38,341 nt of DNA from Colwellia sp. D2M02 (lineage in GTDB: Bacteria > Pseudomonadota > Gammaproteobacteria > Enterobacterales > Alteromonadaceae): assembly GCF_018860755.1 (NCBI RefSeq), contig NZ_JAHKPW010000070.1, positions 53,559 through 91,899 on the forward strand, given 5' to 3'. The notes under the pieces are model-generated. The model saw only the letters and a list, made by a program, of their open reading frames with translations. It made no database searches and was not told the origin of the DNA. A program made the position numbers and the translations under genes. Below are positions 36,053-38,341 of the stretch, piece after piece (positions within the stretch are counted from its first letter, which is position 1; each line of letters starts with the position of its first letter).

Positions 36053-36796
36053 TTAGCGCGAGCTCTTGATGTTACTATCGTTTTCAATTGTGCTGTTGAC
36101 GTCATCCCATGCGTCGCTAACAAATAAATAACCTTTCCCCCAAATAGTTTTAAACTTTTTAGGCTTTTGTGGATCGTCATTAAATAACTTACGTAAGGTA
36201 GACAGCATGACATCGAAACGTCTATCTAAACCATCATATTCACGTTTTTTTAAGGCTTTAAATACCGAGTCACGATCAACAACGGCTCCAGCGTGTTGGG
36301 CTAAGTAAGTTAAAAAAGCGAACAAACTGGTTGAAAGGTCCACTTCGTTACCTTGATAAATAACTCGTTTAGCCTCTTCGTTAATAACCAATTGACCAAA
36401 AGTTAGTACATTATTTAGCTCGGGGGTATTATTTTGGCTGTGACTCAGTTGCCTGTTAATGCGTGCGAGTAGCGCTCTTGGGCGAACAGGTTTAATAACA
36501 TAGTCATCAGCCCCAGCTTCTAAGCCAATAACTTCATCAAACTCATCAGCACGAGCCGTTAGCATAATAATTGGCATTTGTTGGTGTTCACGTATTAGTC
36601 GACATACTTCAATGCCATTTAGTCCAGGTAACATCACATCAAGTAATACTAAATCAATAATATTTTCTTTAACGGCTGCTAATACCAAGTCGCCACGAGC
36701 AACATGAATAACATTAAAACCTTGCTCATTAAGGTATTCACAAACCCAACTAGCTAGGCTGATATCGTCTTCTACTAGCAAAATATTATGTTTCAT
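36053..36796 (-). CDS. OmpR-family response regulator, RstA-like
   Basis: The 247-aa protein has a receiver domain with acidic pocket (Glu-Asp-Asp) and phosphorylation site Asp53 in DLVLLDVMLPGLNG. A winged-helix DNA-binding domain (about 130-230) contains RRFDVMLSTLRKLF and the WGKGYLF end. Two ATG codons lie side by side at 36799 and 36796; the second fits better with AAGGT 6 nt upstream. It sits between the DUF3019 gene (29-bp gap) and the kinase gene (2-bp gap) and is expected to be the partner of that kinase. GTTAC repeats upstream of the mipA-like gene resemble the E. coli RstA box (TACATNTNGTTACA) and could be its site. Confidence 0.9.
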   Translation of the reverse strand: MKHNILLVEDDISLASWVCEYLNEQGFNVIHVARGDLVLAAVKENIIDLVLLDVMLPGLNGIEVCRLIREHQQMPIIMLTARADEFDEVIGLEAGADDYVIKPVRPRALLARINRQLSHSQNNTPELNNVLTFGQLVINEEAKRVIYQGNEVDLSTSLFAFLTYLAQHAGAVVDRDSVFKALKKREYDGLDRRFDVMLSTLRKLFNDDPQKPKKFKTIWGKGYLFVSDAWDDVNSTIENDSNIKSSR

Positions 36797-36825
36797 CATT
36801 GTACCTTTATCTTTTAAGATAATTA

Positions 36826-37290
36826 TTAAAATAAGCGCCAGCGACGTTTACGAGCATTACTCTTATGAAGCCAACTTACCTTGATTTCGGTTTCGGCAAC
36901 CACTTTGTTATCACTGATATTACGTAGTTGATAATTAATGTTTTTATTTGAAACAAAATCAATGGCAATGTCAGCACTATCATGTTCATGCCAACAAACT
37001 ATATGCTTGTCTATACCTTCTTGGTATAAACATAACGACTGTTTACTGTCTGATTGCCATGAAATATTAACCTCAGCAAAGCAATCACGACCTTGGCGTA
37101 ATGTTACGCATTGCTCGGGCAATACACTAAATTGTGTTGTTGACGGTATATATTTTAGCTGAGTAGCCTGCAAGGCTGCCTCAGTGTTATTGCCATTTTC
37201 CGTTGGCTTTTTTTGCTCCATTGCTTGTACAGGGTAAAGCACACCATAGAGTAGTAATACACTAATAATACGGTTGGCTTTAAAATACAT
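36826..37290 (-). CDS. DUF3019 secreted protein
   Basis: The 154-aa protein has a signal peptide (hydrophobic residues about 8-20, likely cleavage after VQA near 23) and an Ig-like or beta-sandwich domain typical of DUF3019: CVTLRQGRDCFAEVNISW, LCLYQEG, IVCWHEHDSADI and VAETEIKVSW. Four cysteines may form two disulfides in the periplasm. The tail is basic (KSNARKRRWRLF). DUF3019 proteins are commonly encoded with MipA/OmpV and a two-component system, but their job is unknown. The start is set at the ATG at 37290, with GGGG about 8 nt upstream, giving an 11-bp overlap with the mipA-like gene. An ATG at 37302 is less likely. Confidence 0.85.
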   Translation of the reverse strand: MYFKANRIISVLLLYGVLYPVQAMEQKKPTENGNNTEAALQATQLKYIPSTTQFSVLPEQCVTLRQGRDCFAEVNISWQSDSKQSLCLYQEGIDKHIVCWHEHDSADIAIDFVSNKNINYQLRNISDNKVVAETEIKVSWLHKSNARKRRWRLF

Positions 37291-38215
37291 ACTGTACCCC
37301 AACCATCACTTGGGTGATAAAGTTTCTATCAACCAATGGACTGTCTTTTATACTTGGCGAGTAAATACTTTGTGTTACGCCACCATTAAAAGACCAGCTG
37401 GCTGATAATGGGTATTGTGCGTAAATTTCTAGTTGTGCCCTAACGGCTGAATCAGCGGTAAACTCAGGGCGTTGTGGTGTTGCTTCTACTGATTGAATAC
37501 CATAATAATAATTAACAATATTGTCTTGGTAATAGGTTAACCCTGCACCTAAATATATATCCCAATTACGATAAGGTAATAGGTAACTATAAAAGCTATC
37601 AATAATAACTCCGGTGACATCTTCGCCAAAGGCATCGTCCCCAGAGTGTGCTGCGGCAATATCAAGGCTAAAAATAGCGTTCTCAAAAAAGTGTGAGTAA
37701 CGCAGCGCAACACCACCAGTAGAGTCGCGTTCTCTAAGCCCAGAAAAAAGTACTGGGTTGGCATTGAGATACTCAACCAAATCGTTAGGGTCAAAACCAT
37801 TTAGATAAGACTTTGCGAGAATATCAAGTTGCCAATTATCCTGTACGGTTATTTGGTAACCAAACTCTGCTCCTTCAAGTACGGCGGATGATCGCCTTTG
37901 GTTACTTTGTAAGAAAAAGCCCTTATATGAAAGATCAATATATAAAGCTGGTTGGATAAAGTGAACAAAATCAGTTTGTTTTACATCTTGTAGTGTACTT
38001 TGTTGATAAAAAGCTGAAAAGTCGACAATGAGCTGCCACTCAAAACTATCTTTAACAATAGGTGCGTTGGGGTTTACTGCTGTATTAGTATCGCTAGCGA
38101 ATGCGGTATTGCTCAATGTTAATACGCTTATCAATAGGGCGAATAAAGCTAGTGATGAGCGATAGAAAGGGCGCAACAACGGCGTTAAAAAACTACAGCG
38201 TTTAATGAGAAACAT
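37280..38215 (-). CDS. MipA/OmpV-family outer-membrane protein
   Basis: The 311-aa protein starts with a signal peptide (hydrophobic residues about 20-35, likely cleavage after AFA near 40). It then forms an outer-membrane beta barrel of the MipA/OmpV family, ending in a C-terminal phenylalanine (VGVQYVF) as outer-membrane barrels do. MipA in E. coli bridges murein-synthesis enzymes, and OmpV-like proteins act in osmotic or antibiotic responses. It is the first gene of an operon with DUF3019, RR and HK genes, overlapping the second by 11 bp. The gene start at 38215 is 28 bp from a set of GTTAC repeats, probably a regulator site. Confidence 0.88.
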   Translation of the reverse strand: MFLIKRCSFLTPLLRPFYRSSLALFALLISVLTLSNTAFASDTNTAVNPNAPIVKDSFEWQLIVDFSAFYQQSTLQDVKQTDFVHFIQPALYIDLSYKGFFLQSNQRRSSAVLEGAEFGYQITVQDNWQLDILAKSYLNGFDPNDLVEYLNANPVLFSGLRERDSTGGVALRYSHFFENAIFSLDIAAAHSGDDAFGEDVTGVIIDSFYSYLLPYRNWDIYLGAGLTYYQDNIVNYYYGIQSVEATPQRPEFTADSAVRAQLEIYAQYPLSASWSFNGGVTQSIYSPSIKDSPLVDRNFITQVMVGVQYVF

Positions 38216-38242
38216 AGCAGGGCAACAGGGTTAATAACAAAC

Positions 38243-38268
38243 GTAACACCATGTTACCATAATGTTAC
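38243..38268. promoter_or_regulatory. GTTAC repeat operator candidate upstream of the mipA-like gene
   Basis: Two direct ATGTTAC copies (38251-38257 and 38262-38268) are 11 bp apart, the spacing used by OmpR/PhoB-type regulators. An inverted GTAAC (38243-38247) precedes them. The GTTAC core is shared with the E. coli RstA box. It lies 28-53 bp upstream of the start codon, over the expected promoter. Confidence 0.5.
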
Positions 38269-38326
38269 TATTTGATGCTTAACCGCTTGCGCTTAATTGT
38301 TTAAAAAATGTAAGCGCTAATGTAAA

Positions 38327-38341
38327 TAACCTGAGCTCGGC
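38327..38341 (-). repeat. Interspersed near-palindromic element, copy 5 (cut by the window end)
   Basis: TAACCTGAGCTCGGC is the complement of the core in copy 3 (AACCTGAGCTCGG). The window ends inside it, so its full length is not visible. Confidence 0.65.

Overview
The window looks like chromosomal DNA of a marine gammaproteobacterium of the order Alteromonadales, most likely a Colwelliaceae member (Colwellia, Thalassotalea or a relative). This is inferred from the AT-rich composition, the protein sequences (ArcA, RsmC, GltBD, FolE2), the stand-alone ArcB-type Hpt protein of the kind known from Shewanella, and the MipA/DUF3019/two-component cluster. No phage, IS element, CRISPR array, tRNA or rRNA was recognised. 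The region is a series of short operons, many closed by clear bidirectional terminators.

Layout. 1-6100: glutamate synthase gltB-gltD (minus strand). 6618-7544: zinc-independent GTP cyclohydrolase folE2, with a Fur-like box upstream. 7881-12000: a stand-alone Hpt phosphotransfer protein convergent with arcA, a membrane histidine kinase, and the 16S rRNA methyltransferase rsmC. 12016-16802 (plus strand): a lysine riboswitch followed by dapA, dapD, a LysA-like PLP decarboxylase and an AstE/aspartoacylase-type zinc deacylase. 16881-19904 (minus): a TraF_2-type outer-membrane barrel protein, the S1-domain protein CvfB and a TerB-like protein. 20300-24774 (plus): an RND efflux adaptor and pump. 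24916-26573: a DUF2785 protein and a PqiA-domain membrane protein. 26709-29092: feoA-feoB ferrous iron uptake. 29244-30854: a lipoprotein polysaccharide deacetylase. 30956-34578 (minus): GH109-type glycosidase, sugar nucleotidyltransferase and an N-acetylhexosamine 1-kinase (NahK-like). 34743-38215 (minus): MipA/OmpV porin-like protein, DUF3019 protein, OmpR-family response regulator and histidine kinase.

How the genes work together. The riboswitch leader can be folded by eye into two mutually exclusive states that expose or hide the dapA start, so the dap cluster is probably under lysine feedback at translation. The cluster carries an AstE-type deacylase where a desuccinylase step would be expected, and its decarboxylase has features of the BtrK/PvsE/SbnH branch, so a non-standard lysine or diaminopimelate route is possible. 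The GH109, nucleotidyltransferase and NahK genes read as a compact route from GalNAc-containing glycans to a nucleotide sugar. The mipA-DUF3019-RR-HK genes form an envelope-sensing operon with a candidate self-regulatory site made of GTTAC repeats.

A short near-palindromic element with core AACCTGARCTC occurs five times, always between genes, including near both ends of the window. It is an interspersed repeat that no gene call explains.
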